A DNA stretch of 64,000 bases, taken from NCBI RefSeq assembly GCF_000970285.1, contig NZ_CP009516.1, forward strand, positions 2,583,036 to 2,647,035, in the 5' to 3' direction. A program made the translations under genes and the position numbers. The stretch is from Methanosarcina horonobensis HB-1 = JCM 15518 (GTDB lineage Archaea > Halobacteriota > Methanosarcinia > Methanosarcinales > Methanosarcinaceae). The notes beneath the pieces are model-generated. The model had not been told where the DNA came from. It did no database searches and saw nothing but the letters and a program-made list of their open reading frames with translations. Of this stretch, positions 22,417 through 31,401 are shown in pieces. The first letter of the stretch is position 1; each line of letters starts with the position of its first letter.

Positions 22417-24297
22417 ATGGCGAAAACAGGATCAGTAACTATAAAAGGCAGAAACGGTACATCAGCAAGCGGCAAGACGGTATCTGTCTACTCTCCGCAA
22501 TACAGTGCAACAACAGGTCAAGACGCTCCGGACAGGGGTACAACAAGCGCAGCTGTCCAGCTCTCCGATGAATTCACAGAAGAGCAAAAAGAAGCCGCAA
22601 AAAATACGGGCCTCTCATATCAGGAGGTCAAAGCTCAGGCTGCAGCTGAGGAAGCTGCGAAGCAGGCCGCAGCACAGCGCGAAGCTCAGGCCCTGGCTGA
22701 AGAAGCGGAGATCAGAAACGCTCTAACAAAAAGTGAATCCGGAAACACCCAGGAAGAACTTTCAAATCTATACCAGAAAAAATTAGCAGGCGAGTACAAC
22801 CCATCCAGGGGAGATATAGTCAATCCTGCCGCAAGAGCTGCATATGTCTCAAAAGTAGAAGCCGCAGAAGCTGCAGCACAAAAAACCGCACAAAAGAAAG
22901 CAGAAGCAAAAGAAGCCGAAGCCGCAGCAAAAAATAAAGAAAAAATAATAGATCCCTCTGTAGGGCTCACAGAAGAATTCTATTCTGGGCTAGGAGAATA
23001 CACTCCTGAGCAACAGCAGAAACTCATAGAAGGGCGGCTAAAACTCAGAGATCAGGCAGAACAATCAGCAGCAAATCAGGGTCATCTCTATGATCAGCTT
23101 GCAGGCTGGCAGGATGACTATAAGACAGCCACAAAAGACGTAACAAAATCCAAAGCAGTAGAGGTTATCACAGGCCTAACATCAAAAGCAAAAGAAAAAC
23201 TATCTACTGTAGCGGATAATTCCGTATTAGATATTCCTCTTACAAGCCTGGGGACTGTCATAGGCGGGGCTGGCTCTGTAATAGAACACTCAGAAGCCGC
23301 GATAAAAACAGGAGGTAAATCTCTATCTCCGGACATAAAAACTCTGGCTGTAGGGACCGCTATAACTCCCTTCGCGACTGTGGATGCAGCTGCAAACATA
23401 GCCGGGACAAAAGGAACAAAAATAGATACTGAAGCTGTCCAGCTCTTGTCTGATGTTGCGGTCACTACTGCAGTCCTCGGTCTTGCAGGGAAAGCAGCCA
23501 AACCAATAGGAAAAAGCAGCGCAAAACTAATAGAATCCGGAGGCCGGAAAATAGATGATATTTCTATGAACCTGAAACCTCTAATGGCTGATGAATCAGC
23601 TTCCCTCGGTGGTCAGGTACTTATCCAAAAAACTAAAATAGAACATGTACCCACAATAAAACTAAAAGGAAAACAAGTGTCTGAACAAAAAATTCAAATG
23701 GTGGGAAGTATGAAAAGTAAACCTAGAACAAGCGGGGGATATAGGCGCGCAATGTCTCAGAGCCGCAAATCTTCTTACACAAAAAATCTAATGAGAAACG
23801 CATTAGAACAGGAACAAATTTCTATAGGGAAACAAGTTTCAAAACAAAAAACGTCTATGCTCCAATTATCATCTTTAGTTTCAACAGGGGCTACAATAAA
23901 AGGACTTGCTACTCAGATCCCTCAGCAAAAACAACTCCTTGGCCAGGTACAACAACCCTCTATCCTGAACATCCCGAAAATCACTCCAAAAGAGCAAAGC
24001 ACGCAGGCCCAGGTAACTCCTGCTATATTCAAATCGGTGAACAAATCCAGATATGATCAGCCCTCTCTATCAATCCCTCAAATCTCACCAGCTCCTGCAG
24101 AAACCCCTAAACAAAACCCAATATATCCTATAATATTTTCCAGGGACCCAGCTCCAAAAAAAGCAAAGCTTAAATCAGATCTCTCTACAAAACAGGACTT
24201 CTCCTTTGAGCTTCCAGGCGGGAATTTTGGCTCTCGAACAAAAAAACATTATGTCCAAGATCCAGCAGAATTGATTTTCGGAAAAAAGAAAAAGTAA
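22417..24297 (+). CDS. Long coiled-coil structural-like protein
   Basis: A 626-residue protein. After a Gly/Ser-rich start, residues about 55-190 are an Ala/Glu/Lys/Gln-rich coiled coil. Two weakly hydrophobic Ala/Gly/Val stretches lie at about 270-300 and 305-360 and may insert in a membrane. The final 250 residues are Lys/Gln/Pro-rich and disordered. This resembles internal or minor structural proteins of viruses (pilot or tape-measure-like), though no family is recognised. GGTGAT and 3-base spacing set the ATG. Last gene of the late operon. Confidence 0.65.
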   Translation: MAKTGSVTIKGRNGTSASGKTVSVYSPQYSATTGQDAPDRGTTSAAVQLSDEFTEEQKEAAKNTGLSYQEVKAQAAAEEAAKQAAAQREAQALAEEAEIRNALTKSESGNTQEELSNLYQKKLAGEYNPSRGDIVNPAARAAYVSKVEAAEAAAQKTAQKKAEAKEAEAAAKNKEKIIDPSVGLTEEFYSGLGEYTPEQQQKLIEGRLKLRDQAEQSAANQGHLYDQLAGWQDDYKTATKDVTKSKAVEVITGLTSKAKEKLSTVADNSVLDIPLTSLGTVIGGAGSVIEHSEAAIKTGGKSLSPDIKTLAVGTAITPFATVDAAANIAGTKGTKIDTEAVQLLSDVAVTTAVLGLAGKAAKPIGKSSAKLIESGGRKIDDISMNLKPLMADESASLGGQVLIQKTKIEHVPTIKLKGKQVSEQKIQMVGSMKSKPRTSGGYRRAMSQSRKSSYTKNLMRNALEQEQISIGKQVSKQKTSMLQLSSLVSTGATIKGLATQIPQQKQLLGQVQQPSILNIPKITPKEQSTQAQVTPAIFKSVNKSRYDQPSLSIPQISPAPAETPKQNPIYPIIFSRDPAPKKAKLKSDLSTKQDFSFELPGGNFGSRTKKHYVQDPAELIFGKKKK

Positions 24298-24344
24298 AAG
24301 TTCAAGACAAACTAATTATAATCCCTTTAGAAAGGTTTTCTCAA

Positions 24345-24370
24345 GAGTGCCTTACATCACGCTGGCACTC
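24345..24370. terminator. Hairpin between convergent genes
   Basis: GAGTGCC (24345-24351) and GGCACTC (24364-24370) form a 7-bp stem with a 12-base loop, lying in the 134-base gap between the end of the late operon and the end of the leftward integrase gene. Likely a bidirectional terminator or mRNA end. Confidence 0.5.
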
Positions 24371-24431
24371 AAGAGATTAACAAACCTGCCTCAAACCCTG
24401 CAAGCTCACAGTAAGAAAAAAAGGGGAATTT

Positions 24432-25679
24432 TCATTCTTTCATTTTCTTCATTAATTCTATTGCTTCAGGGCTCCGAATGAGAAGCTGTAATAATTCGGT
24501 TGTATTTTGCCCTAACTCCTTAATTTTTTCCATCTCGTCTTTCATCCTCTGAATTTCAGAATTTTCAATAGTCGCTCTTACAGTCTCACGCGCGAGTATT
24601 TCATTTTCGGTTTTCAGCTTTTTGTACTCTGGGCTTTCGGAAAAATTAAGCTCTTTCTGAATTGTCAGGTAGGGTACATATTTCTGATATATCTCTCTAA
24701 GCTTCTCTGGGCTGGCTCTGAAATATGCCGCCCTGGTATCATCAAGAGTATGGCCCATAGTATATTCTACAAAAAAAGAATCTGCTCCGGCATTAAGCAG
24801 GGCACTATTATAATATTTTCTCATATTGTGGGATCTTATACAATTGAAATCTCCTTTCGGTGTGTTTTTTCTCGCTTTCGTGGATACCTCTCTATACATT
24901 TTCATTGAAGAATCATGTTTGAATTTCCGTCCCTCTTCATCATGATTTTTTAAATACTTATCTGGGATTTTCCGTTTTACGAATAAATAACCGTCATCAG
25001 AAAACACCTTCTGTTTTTCAAGATGTCTAATTTTTCTTTCATCTTTTGTGTCATCCGTCCGGGCACGATACTCTAAATAATTATTAACTGCTCTGGATGC
25101 CTCAGGGCTTAAAAAAGTAATAAAATCCACATCTTCTTTATGTCTCCTTAGGTCTAATGTGGTAATCTCTGTTTCCGGATCATATCCGTTTCTAAAATCT
25201 GATATCCTCAAATTCATTATCTCTTGTTCAGCTAATCCTGATGACGCGGCAACTAATAATATTGCAGTTTCTAAAACATCAGAAACTTTTAAACAGTCTT
25301 GTATATCTTCTTTTGTAGGGATATCTTTGTTTTTCTGCAGCCCTTTAGCCTTTTTGCTTTTGATTTTTGGGATCTGAATGTCAAAAGCATTATAAAAAGA
25401 AATTACTCCTGTCATATACATTTTGACTGAAAGAGGTGCAAGTCCCCTTTCCTGCAAATGTTTTCTAAAACTAACAAGGTCCATTTTTATTTTTCTTTCA
25501 GACATTACCTTTTTAAGGTCTTTCTGTGCCTCAACTAATAGTTCCTTAGGAGTTTTTTCTCTAAACTCTGTGTAATGTCTCATCCCGATAATGTAATTAT
25601 TTATAGTTGTGGGTCGTGCATCTATCAAGGTTATCCAATCAGAAATAATTTTATCCTTTTTCAGTTCAAAAATTTCCAT
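24432..25679 (-). CDS. int: Tyrosine recombinase (integrase)
   Basis: A 415-residue protein. The N-terminal half is a SAM-like core-binding domain. The C-terminal half is catalytic, with K181 (RRHKEDVDF), H284 and R287 (SHNMRKYY), H310 (MGHTLDD) and nucleophile candidate Tyr319 (RAAYFRA). The first catalytic arginine, normally in a G-L-R-x-x-E context, is replaced: SSGLAEQEIMNL has Ala150. The family tail EKLREIYQKYVPYL is typical of methanogen integrases, and a coiled coil ends the protein. The gene starts only about 40 bases from the attR core, so its promoter overlaps the attachment site. Confidence 0.9.
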   Translation of the reverse strand: MEIFELKKDKIISDWITLIDARPTTINNYIIGMRHYTEFREKTPKELLVEAQKDLKKVMSERKIKMDLVSFRKHLQERGLAPLSVKMYMTGVISFYNAFDIQIPKIKSKKAKGLQKNKDIPTKEDIQDCLKVSDVLETAILLVAASSGLAEQEIMNLRISDFRNGYDPETEITTLDLRRHKEDVDFITFLSPEASRAVNNYLEYRARTDDTKDERKIRHLEKQKVFSDDGYLFVKRKIPDKYLKNHDEEGRKFKHDSSMKMYREVSTKARKNTPKGDFNCIRSHNMRKYYNSALLNAGADSFFVEYTMGHTLDDTRAAYFRASPEKLREIYQKYVPYLTIQKELNFSESPEYKKLKTENEILARETVRATIENSEIQRMKDEMEKIKELGQNTTELLQLLIRSPEAIELMKKMKE

Positions 25680-25714
25680 ACTATTATATTCCTTCTAAAA
25701 ATATTAACTTTTAC

Positions 25715-26701
25715 TTATGCTTTTTGAAGGAAAAGCGGTGCATTGGTCAGACAAATGCTGCCCATGAAATTTTCATCTTTATATCTTCTTAAAGAATCGA
25801 GCCTCTGATTCAATGAAATAATATCTATGGGCGGCTTGTCAACATTCGTCAAAGAGATTTCAAAGTGTATGGGCTCACCAAATTTTTCAAAAGCCAGTTT
25901 TGCCATAAAAACATGGTTTCTATGGCAGGGATCAAAAGAGCCGGGAAATACAAGCCTGATCTTTCCGGGCTCTCCGTTTTCTTCTGGTTCCCCTTGTTCT
26001 CCGGGATCTTTTGCTTCTTTCAAACTAATTCTTATCATGTCAAGGGTTTCATAAAGACTGTCCTGGTTGCACATTTTTTGTTTCAAGAGATCCCCGACAG
26101 ACCCAGAAACGAATTCGTATTTTTCAATAACCTTTTCTTCTAGCCCGTCCCCTGTGTCAATCCTATCAAATAAATCGATTTCAGGAACGTTGCTGTGGCG
26201 GGCGAGTACATTGAAAATCAGGAACTCAGCAATCTTTTCTTCCTCTTCTCTCGTCCTTTCCGCTGCCAGTTCAAGTGTGCTCATTCCGGTTTCACAGGCT
26301 GTTTGTATAGAGACGTGGATCTCATGTTTCCTGCCTTCCCGTTCGTTTGCAGCTTTAAGCTTGCAGGTTGCTCCAATTCCGATTACTTCCCTGTCTGCAG
26401 ACCCAGAGCCTTTCGATAGGTCCAGAGCTCGCTGGTAAGCGACCATTGCCATTAATCTCGCAGTTTTTTCAGAGCAGTATTTTTCAGGCTTCCTGCCGAG
26501 GAACCGGTCCAGTGCATCTGTACTGTATGGGACAACCGCATCCAGTACAGTTGCAGAGCCGTTGCCATGCCGGAGCAGTTCCCCAATAATTTCTGCCCCG
26601 CCGCCTGTTATTGCCAGAACTGCCCTGCAGGGCGATTCGTGAATCTGAAAAATGTATTCAACAGGAATATTGTTATTATCTGCAGCCAGTTTGTCTACCA
26701 T
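25715..26701 (-). pseudogene. N-terminal part of a host CinA-like/nucleotidyltransferase gene truncated by the provirus
   Basis: About 328 residues remain. Residues 1-200 resemble the CinA C-terminal (nicotinamide-nucleotide amidase-like) fold (AVLAITGGGAEIIGELL). A Glu/Gly linker follows, then a cytidylyltransferase-like domain begins with the nucleotide-binding signature PGSFDPCHRNH. The frame ends with FLQKA and a stop supplied by provirus sequence; the rest of the nucleotidyltransferase domain is at 1-121. The full protein probably acted in NAD-related nucleotide metabolism; the amidase-like half may still fold. ATG 26701 is preferred over a TTG one codon earlier. Confidence 0.85.
25719..25730. 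other. attR core
   Basis: Second copy of GCTTTTTGAAGG, lying at the last codons of the truncated host gene and about 40 bases upstream of the integrase start. See attL at 110-121. Confidence 0.85.
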
Positions 26702-26838
26702 CAACCCGGGATACTCTCAATGAGATTATAAATATTATTATTCACACCAGGTCTGTACCCGACACTTAAGGTATCACATATAGTGTCCATGCTAATATTC
26801 CCGTGAAGGTTAAAAAAAAGTAAGAATTAAGGAAAGAC

Positions 26839-27399
26839 TTATGCTTTCTCGATGACACCACAGGCAACCCTATCACCGCTGTTTCCGGCAGGATTTGTCA
26901 TCTGGTTGTCAGGGTCAGCGTGGATGACAAGTGCAGTTCCATTGTCCGGAAACAGGGTGGTCTGTCCGGGTGAAAGTGTCGCAAAGTTAGTGACGACATC
27001 CATATATCCGGTGCCGTCATAGCCCACTATAAGGTTGGGCAGGTCACCGGCATGCGGGCCTCTGGGATTTGCGAGACCGTGTTCTCTACCCAGAGGGTTG
27101 TAATGCCCGCCGGCAGAAGTGAAAGACGGCGCGGTGCAGTTCGCGTTTTCGTGGATATGGATACCATGCATGCCGGGTTCCAGACCACGAACGAGAACCT
27201 GGATGCGAACCAGGCCAAACTCGTCCTCGCTAAAGGTAGCAAATCCTACAGTATTATTTTGTGCGTCCTTCAGGATAGCTACGGCACTGTCTGTGACATT
27301 GTCCGTAGCATTGTCTGTAACATTTTTCTGAGCAGAGCCGGTAGCTGCAAACATCAGCACTGCCGAGATTATCATCAGTAATACAAATCCGGTTTTCAT
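26839..27399 (-). CDS. sodC: Secreted Cu/Zn superoxide dismutase
   Basis: Converts superoxide to peroxide and oxygen outside the membrane. The ligand pattern is complete: HIHE (two Cu His), GGHYNP, EHG, HAGD (Zn His and Asp), VIHAD (Cu His), and GNSGDRVACG with the active-site Arg. The start at 27399 has a GGGGG SD and gives a clean signal peptide (KTGFVLLMIISAVLMF, then GSAQ); the 9-residue extension is dropped. Length 186 residues. Cu/Zn enzymes are uncommon in methanogens, so horizontal origin is plausible. The following 400 bases (27400-27802) hold no gene. Confidence 0.9.
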   Translation of the reverse strand: MKTGFVLLMIISAVLMFAATGSAQKNVTDNATDNVTDSAVAILKDAQNNTVGFATFSEDEFGLVRIQVLVRGLEPGMHGIHIHENANCTAPSFTSAGGHYNPLGREHGLANPRGPHAGDLPNLIVGYDGTGYMDVVTNFATLSPGQTTLFPDNGTALVIHADPDNQMTNPAGNSGDRVACGVIEKA

Positions 27400-27802
27400 C
27401 AGCTTATTCCCCCTTGAAAATGACAATTTTGGTGCAAAAGAAGTTTGCCTGTTAAAGTCATGGCTGAAATAGATACTGGTTTCTCATCCTGTAACGGGGT
27501 ATGCAAATCGTCCTGTTTCCATTCCATATACCGGAACAACATTTACAGTTGTTATAACATGCCGTTACATGCTGAGGTCAGCCATTTGAAGAATGTCGAG
27601 TAAACATACTCCCGGACAGATAAACGACCAGATAATATTAAAACGTTATTATAAAACTCCAATTATATTCATGAGTATCAAATTAGCTCTAAAGGTTCCT
27701 AAAATTAGCTCTTAAATCCCGAATCCAATTTGAGGCTCTTTTCCCTTAAAATACTCAAAGAGAACTCCTTTAGAGTATACTCTTTTTCTCCTTGAAACAT
27801 CA

Positions 27803-28063
27803 TTAAAGCGCATGCCGGAAGATATCTTTCTTTGTGAGCTCTTTTTTTGGTTCCTCATCCGAGTAAAAGTAGTAAGTAGTTGGCAAAAGGAGTTTTATCC
27901 CTGCCTTTTCAAAAACAGAAAAACCAGTTTTTTCTCCAGGCCCGTCATATTTATTGGAATAGATTACCTCATGCTGATTTCGGTAATATATCTCTGAATT
28001 ATATGGCACTCTCGGGTCAAGCAGCCTTTCGATATCTCTTATTTCTCTGAGCAGCCCTACCAT
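27803..28063 (-). CDS. Hypothetical protein or remnant
   Basis: An 86-residue frame starting at ATG 28063. Directly upstream in the same frame lies MKISLIKRDGERYVLNERL, then an in-frame TGA and EDMVGLL, so the present frame may be the 3' part of a gene broken by a nonsense mutation. The family is not recognised. It follows a decayed DUF1016 gene, which favours a degraded region. Confidence 0.4.
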   Translation of the reverse strand: MVGLLREIRDIERLLDPRVPYNSEIYYRNQHEVIYSNKYDGPGEKTGFSVFEKAGIKLLLPTTYYFYSDEEPKKELTKKDIFRHAL

Positions 28064-28125
28064 GTCTTCTCAGAGCCTTTCGTTAAGTACGTACCGCTCC
28101 CCGTCTCTTTTTATCAGGCTTATTT

Positions 28126-28669
28126 TCATGGCTTCATGGAATCAATCTGCTTTCGTAGAGTGCGCACACTCCAGCGCTCTATACGGCACTTTTCAGCATA
28201 GAATTCGCGTTGAAGCGGATCTTTTAATGGAACTAAAACCAGGAAATGGGACCAGCTCAATTGTCGTAACAGTGTCACGACAATTCTTTCTTCCGGAAAT
28301 ACCTCGACAAACTGGATTATTCGACGCAGGTTTTTCTCTGAGAATCCAGTATCATATTCTGCTACCAATTACTCGGCCCAGCGAAGCGATAATCTCCTGC
28401 CCGTACTCTGCTCTTTCTCCTTTAAGAATTTCATCCCGGATACGTTTACCGATATTCCAGTAAAGCACCGTCAAGCCGGCACTAACGGCAGTGGCCACTG
28501 CAGAGCGAGTCGCTTCAATCATGTGGCGAATATCTTCCAGCAGCATAGAGTTATTTGAAGCTGGTACAGGTTCTTGCTTATCCTTGCGGTTTATTATAGA
28601 TTTCTCCAGACAGTTTTCCCAGCAATTTACTTTCTTTTTTCTCCTATTCATAATTTCCTTACTCAGCAA
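28126..28669 (-). pseudogene. Decayed DUF1016 (YhcG-type) gene
   Basis: Two leftward frames match consecutive parts of the DUF1016 N-terminal region: IRHMIEATRSAVATAV, then YWNIGKRIRDEIL and GQEIIASLGRVI (up to 28352), then AEYDTGFSEKNLRRIIQF, RQLSWSH and PLQREFYAEKCRIERWSVRT (28368 to 28126). A frameshift near 28360 separates them, and the PD-(D/E)XK nuclease half is missing after RKQIDSM. Intact family members are linked to defence and restriction systems; this copy is dead. Confidence 0.8.
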
Positions 28670-29241
28670 ACTGAAACATGGTTGGTATTATAATTAGAGT
28701 TTCAATCAGCTTCGGATTTGTCAAAACCTTGAAGCCAGAAGGAGCAGTTTTTCCTTCTCCTGTGTTTTTTACTAAAAATTAGGCTGCTTTGCGCCCATGA
28801 AAGCTCGGGGTTCTATGAAGTGAAAAATAAAAGGAGTAGCATAAGGAATCTCAGAATAATTTAAAGACTTTGAGGGGAGTATTAAAAAAATTCTACTAAC
28901 TCTCGAATGATTTCAGGAATCTAACTTTCGGATGTTTGGGATGCGAGATGAAGATAGGACTATTTAGTGATAGATAAGTAATAGATTAAACACGCATAAC
29001 CCAGAATCACAGTGTTCTACGATGTAAATATTGTTACAGTTCTCTCTTTTTAGTCTGCGTCTTTTTCATTTTCATTTTGAGAAGGCCGGCTGCTTCGCAC
29101 CCGGTGAGAGACCGGGATTTTGAAAAGTGAAATACAAAAAAGGGTTCCGGAAAATTAGAAAATGGAATCAAATAAGAGATCTGGGTCTATTATAAGATGA
29201 GACAGTTCCATAAGATGAGACAGTTCCCGGTTTTCTCCCAC
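28670..29241. other. Intergenic region with a diverged duplicated segment
   Basis: No gene seen. Two related segments start with GGCTGCTTTGCGCCC (about 28782) and GGCTGCTTCGCACCC (about 29088) and each is followed by a TGAAAAGTGAAATA-like run. The second contains a perfect hairpin CCCGGT/ACCGGG (29100-29116). Could be a remnant repeat or 3' processing signals. Confidence 0.4.
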
Positions 29242-30330
29242 TCATACTAGCAAATCCTCAATTCCGGCTTCTCTTACAATCTCAATCGCCCTTGCCTCTT
29301 CTTCCGGGGTAAGCTGGCGTGCGATTTCAGGGTATTCCATTGCCCGGTAGCAGGGTCTATACTGGAACATCAGATTGAACCTGATTTCAGGGATATTTTT
29401 TGCCACCCATTCGGCAATTGGCTTTGTGCAACACTCGATGTGGCCTGGAAGGACAAGGTGACGGAGGAGTACTTCGGCGGTTTCGTAGGCAAATTTGAAA
29501 TTTGGCTGCACTATTTCCAGGTAGTTCTTTATTTTTGAATATTTGCGGGCACATTCGTTGTTTCCGTATTTGAAGTCCCCGAGGTAGACGTCCACCACCC
29601 CTTCGAGAATTTCTGCAATTTCAGGAGAGTGGAACATATTTGAGTTCCAGATGACCGGTGTGTTCTGCGAAATCTCCCTGATGGTTTTGAGAATATTGTA
29701 AGTATGAGGAGTCGGGGTTACGAAATTTACGTTTTTTGCCCCGTGAAGCCTTCTGAGATCGATAAGCTTTGCAAGTTTGCGAGGCTCAACCCGGGTTCCG
29801 CAATCCGGGCAGGTGGAGATGTCCCAGTTCTGGCAGTAGACGCAGGCAAAGACGCAGCCTGAAAAAAAGATCGTGTGCGAGGGCACAAGTTCGGGCTCTT
29901 CTCCCATGTGCAGGAACTCAGACGCATAATAAGAAACGTCGGTCAGCTTGCAGAAGCCTTTTTCACCTATCTCTCTGTTGACACCGCAGTTCCATCCGCA
30001 GCAGGTACAGTTCCTTAGCATCTTGCCCACGATTGCAATCTTGAGGTCAAGTAAGGATGGGCTGGCTTTCGGGATTTCGAGGAAGCTTTCGGTATACAGT
30101 CTCAACCTGTCCGAACTGTCTGCGTAAGCAAGGGCGTCCATAGCTTCAATGTCAAGGCTTTCCCGCAGCTTTCTGTATTCTTTGATGCTTGCGTTATGGA
30201 TACTTCGGAGTCCTTCAAGACCCATTTCCGGATCGAATTCGACTGAAATTTTCTCTGTTATTTTGGAGAGGGCAGGCATTTCATCTCCCTGCACCCTGAG
30301 GTAACGTTTCAGGTACTTCGGGGCTGCCAT
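29242..30330 (-). CDS. Radical SAM protein of the PflX-like (COG1313) type
   Basis: About 362 residues from ATG 30330. The radical SAM 4Fe-4S motif is present as CVFACVYCQN (CxxxCxxC), preceded by a cysteine-rich segment CTCCGWNCGVNR ending in GFCKL and followed by CPDC. This layout fits the uncharacterised archaeal group related to pyruvate formate-lyase activases (PflX, COG1313). The substrate is unknown. The annotated-length alternative adds 63 residues without family resemblance, so the internal ATG is chosen. It stands alone with 480 bases upstream. Confidence 0.85.
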   Translation of the reverse strand: MAAPKYLKRYLRVQGDEMPALSKITEKISVEFDPEMGLEGLRSIHNASIKEYRKLRESLDIEAMDALAYADSSDRLRLYTESFLEIPKASPSLLDLKIAIVGKMLRNCTCCGWNCGVNREIGEKGFCKLTDVSYYASEFLHMGEEPELVPSHTIFFSGCVFACVYCQNWDISTCPDCGTRVEPRKLAKLIDLRRLHGAKNVNFVTPTPHTYNILKTIREISQNTPVIWNSNMFHSPEIAEILEGVVDVYLGDFKYGNNECARKYSKIKNYLEIVQPNFKFAYETAEVLLRHLVLPGHIECCTKPIAEWVAKNIPEIRFNLMFQYRPCYRAMEYPEIARQLTPEEEARAIEIVREAGIEDLLV

Positions 30331-30664
30331 ATTAGAATATCTGTTTGCATGGCTTAAAGGTTTATGGGAAAACTTTAATTGTAAAAATTTAAAGGGCTGC
30401 AACAAAACCGCACAGGAGACTATGAAAAACTTTTCCGTACAGCAGGCAGGACTCAGGAGGGAAAGCTTGGATGACGTCACTTTTAGTGATTCCTGATCGG
30501 CTTGATTTCCTGAACCCAAAGCTGGTATCTTTCAATTTTCTCTCACCACGCGCCGTTCCAGGCTGAGCTGCATGCCATGGAAGAAAAAAACAGTTAGAAA
30601 ACCAGAGCGCAGTTAAGAAAGATAACACGTTACGGTTACACTGGTCATGAATTTCCTGAGTATT

Positions 30665-30725
30665 AATAAGGTCAGAATAAGAGAAAAAGGTCAGAATAAG
30701 AGAAAAAGGTCAGAAAAAGAGAAAG
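30665..30725. repeat. Short tandem repeat
   Basis: About three copies of a 19-bp unit GGTCAGAATAAGAGAAAAA lie in the 480-base gap 30331-30813. The rest of that gap shows no convincing gene; a 79-codon leftward frame (30389-30628) has no coding character. Confidence 0.7.
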
Positions 30726-30813
30726 AAAAATGAAAAATCTGTCGAAATGATAGATTTATTGAAAGATTCACAGTTTATCGAAAACTAGGCGATAGGAAAT
30801 TACAGGCGAAAAA

Positions 30814-31401
30814 TTACTCCCTCTCATCTGCAAAGCTTTTCACGACAACGGTTCCTGCGAGTACATCATGAACTCCCTGTCTCATATCCATAAAAAGAAC
30901 AGGTACATAAGTCGCGAAGGGTATGAGGAAGTACCATCCCAGATGTTTGTTGATTATGCCTGCCCCGTTAGCAGCCACATCCACGACTACGAGAACAATA
31001 ATTGGCATTCCTCTTGCAAGATTCCTGAAAAATGCCCGAATAAAAGACATTCTTCTCTCTTCAAAGTCTACCACTTTCAGATTCATCCACTTTTTTCCAG
31101 GAGTTGCCTGCACCTGAGAGTTCTCAAAGTAAACAAAGTAAGCAAAGATTACAAGGTTTGCAAAAGCAATGCTATATACCTCAGCTAGAGAGCCAGTAGC
31201 GCCAGTAACTAATGTGGCTGCAATAAGGATAAGGAATACAAATAAATTTACCAGGAGAATATCAAGAAGATAAGCTGCGCATCTTTTCCAGATGTCACAA
31301 AGGTGAGCTTCTTCAATCGTTTTTTCTTCATTTACAGCTTCAAGACACTTACCGCTCTCAGCGGTAACACTAACCGTTTCCGTATTTAACCAATCCCCCA
31401 T
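30814..31401 (-). CDS. RDD-family membrane protein
   Basis: A 195-residue protein with the RDD signature at the first helix (KRCAAYLLDILLVN, conserved Arg and Asp) and four predicted helices near 48-68, 76-92, 128-146 and 153-170. Some RDD proteins act as Na+/H+ or compatible-solute-linked transporters, but most are uncharacterised. Single gene with its own promoter region. Confidence 0.8.
   Translation of the reverse strand: MGDWLNTETVSVTAESGKCLEAVNEEKTIEEAHLCDIWKRCAAYLLDILLVNLFVFLILIAATLVTGATGSLAEVYSIAFANLVIFAYFVYFENSQVQATPGKKWMNLKVVDFEERRMSFIRAFFRNLARGMPIIVLVVVDVAANGAGIINKHLGWYFLIPFATYVPVLFMDMRQGVHDVLAGTVVVKSFADERE

Larger units (their letters stand above)
110..25730. mobile_element. Integrated virus-like element (provirus), about 25.6 kb
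   Basis: The element is bounded by two copies of a 12-bp core (110-121 and 25719-25730) that split one host gene. It encodes a tyrosine integrase at the right edge, a rolling-circle Rep, ribbon-helix-helix regulators, many small zinc-ribbon proteins, a P-loop ATPase, many small membrane proteins, large secreted proteins and a Tat export cassette. No terminase, portal or HK97-type capsid protein is recognisable, so a tailed-virus plan is unlikely. A membrane-enveloped (pleomorphic or spindle-like) virion, or an integrated plasmid releasing vesicles, fits better. The virus class is inference; the element and its ends are read directly. Confidence 0.9.

Noticed and set aside
28062-28463. Plus-strand 133-codon frame
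   Set aside because: It opposes the DUF1016 remnant, whose family match is strong on the minus strand.
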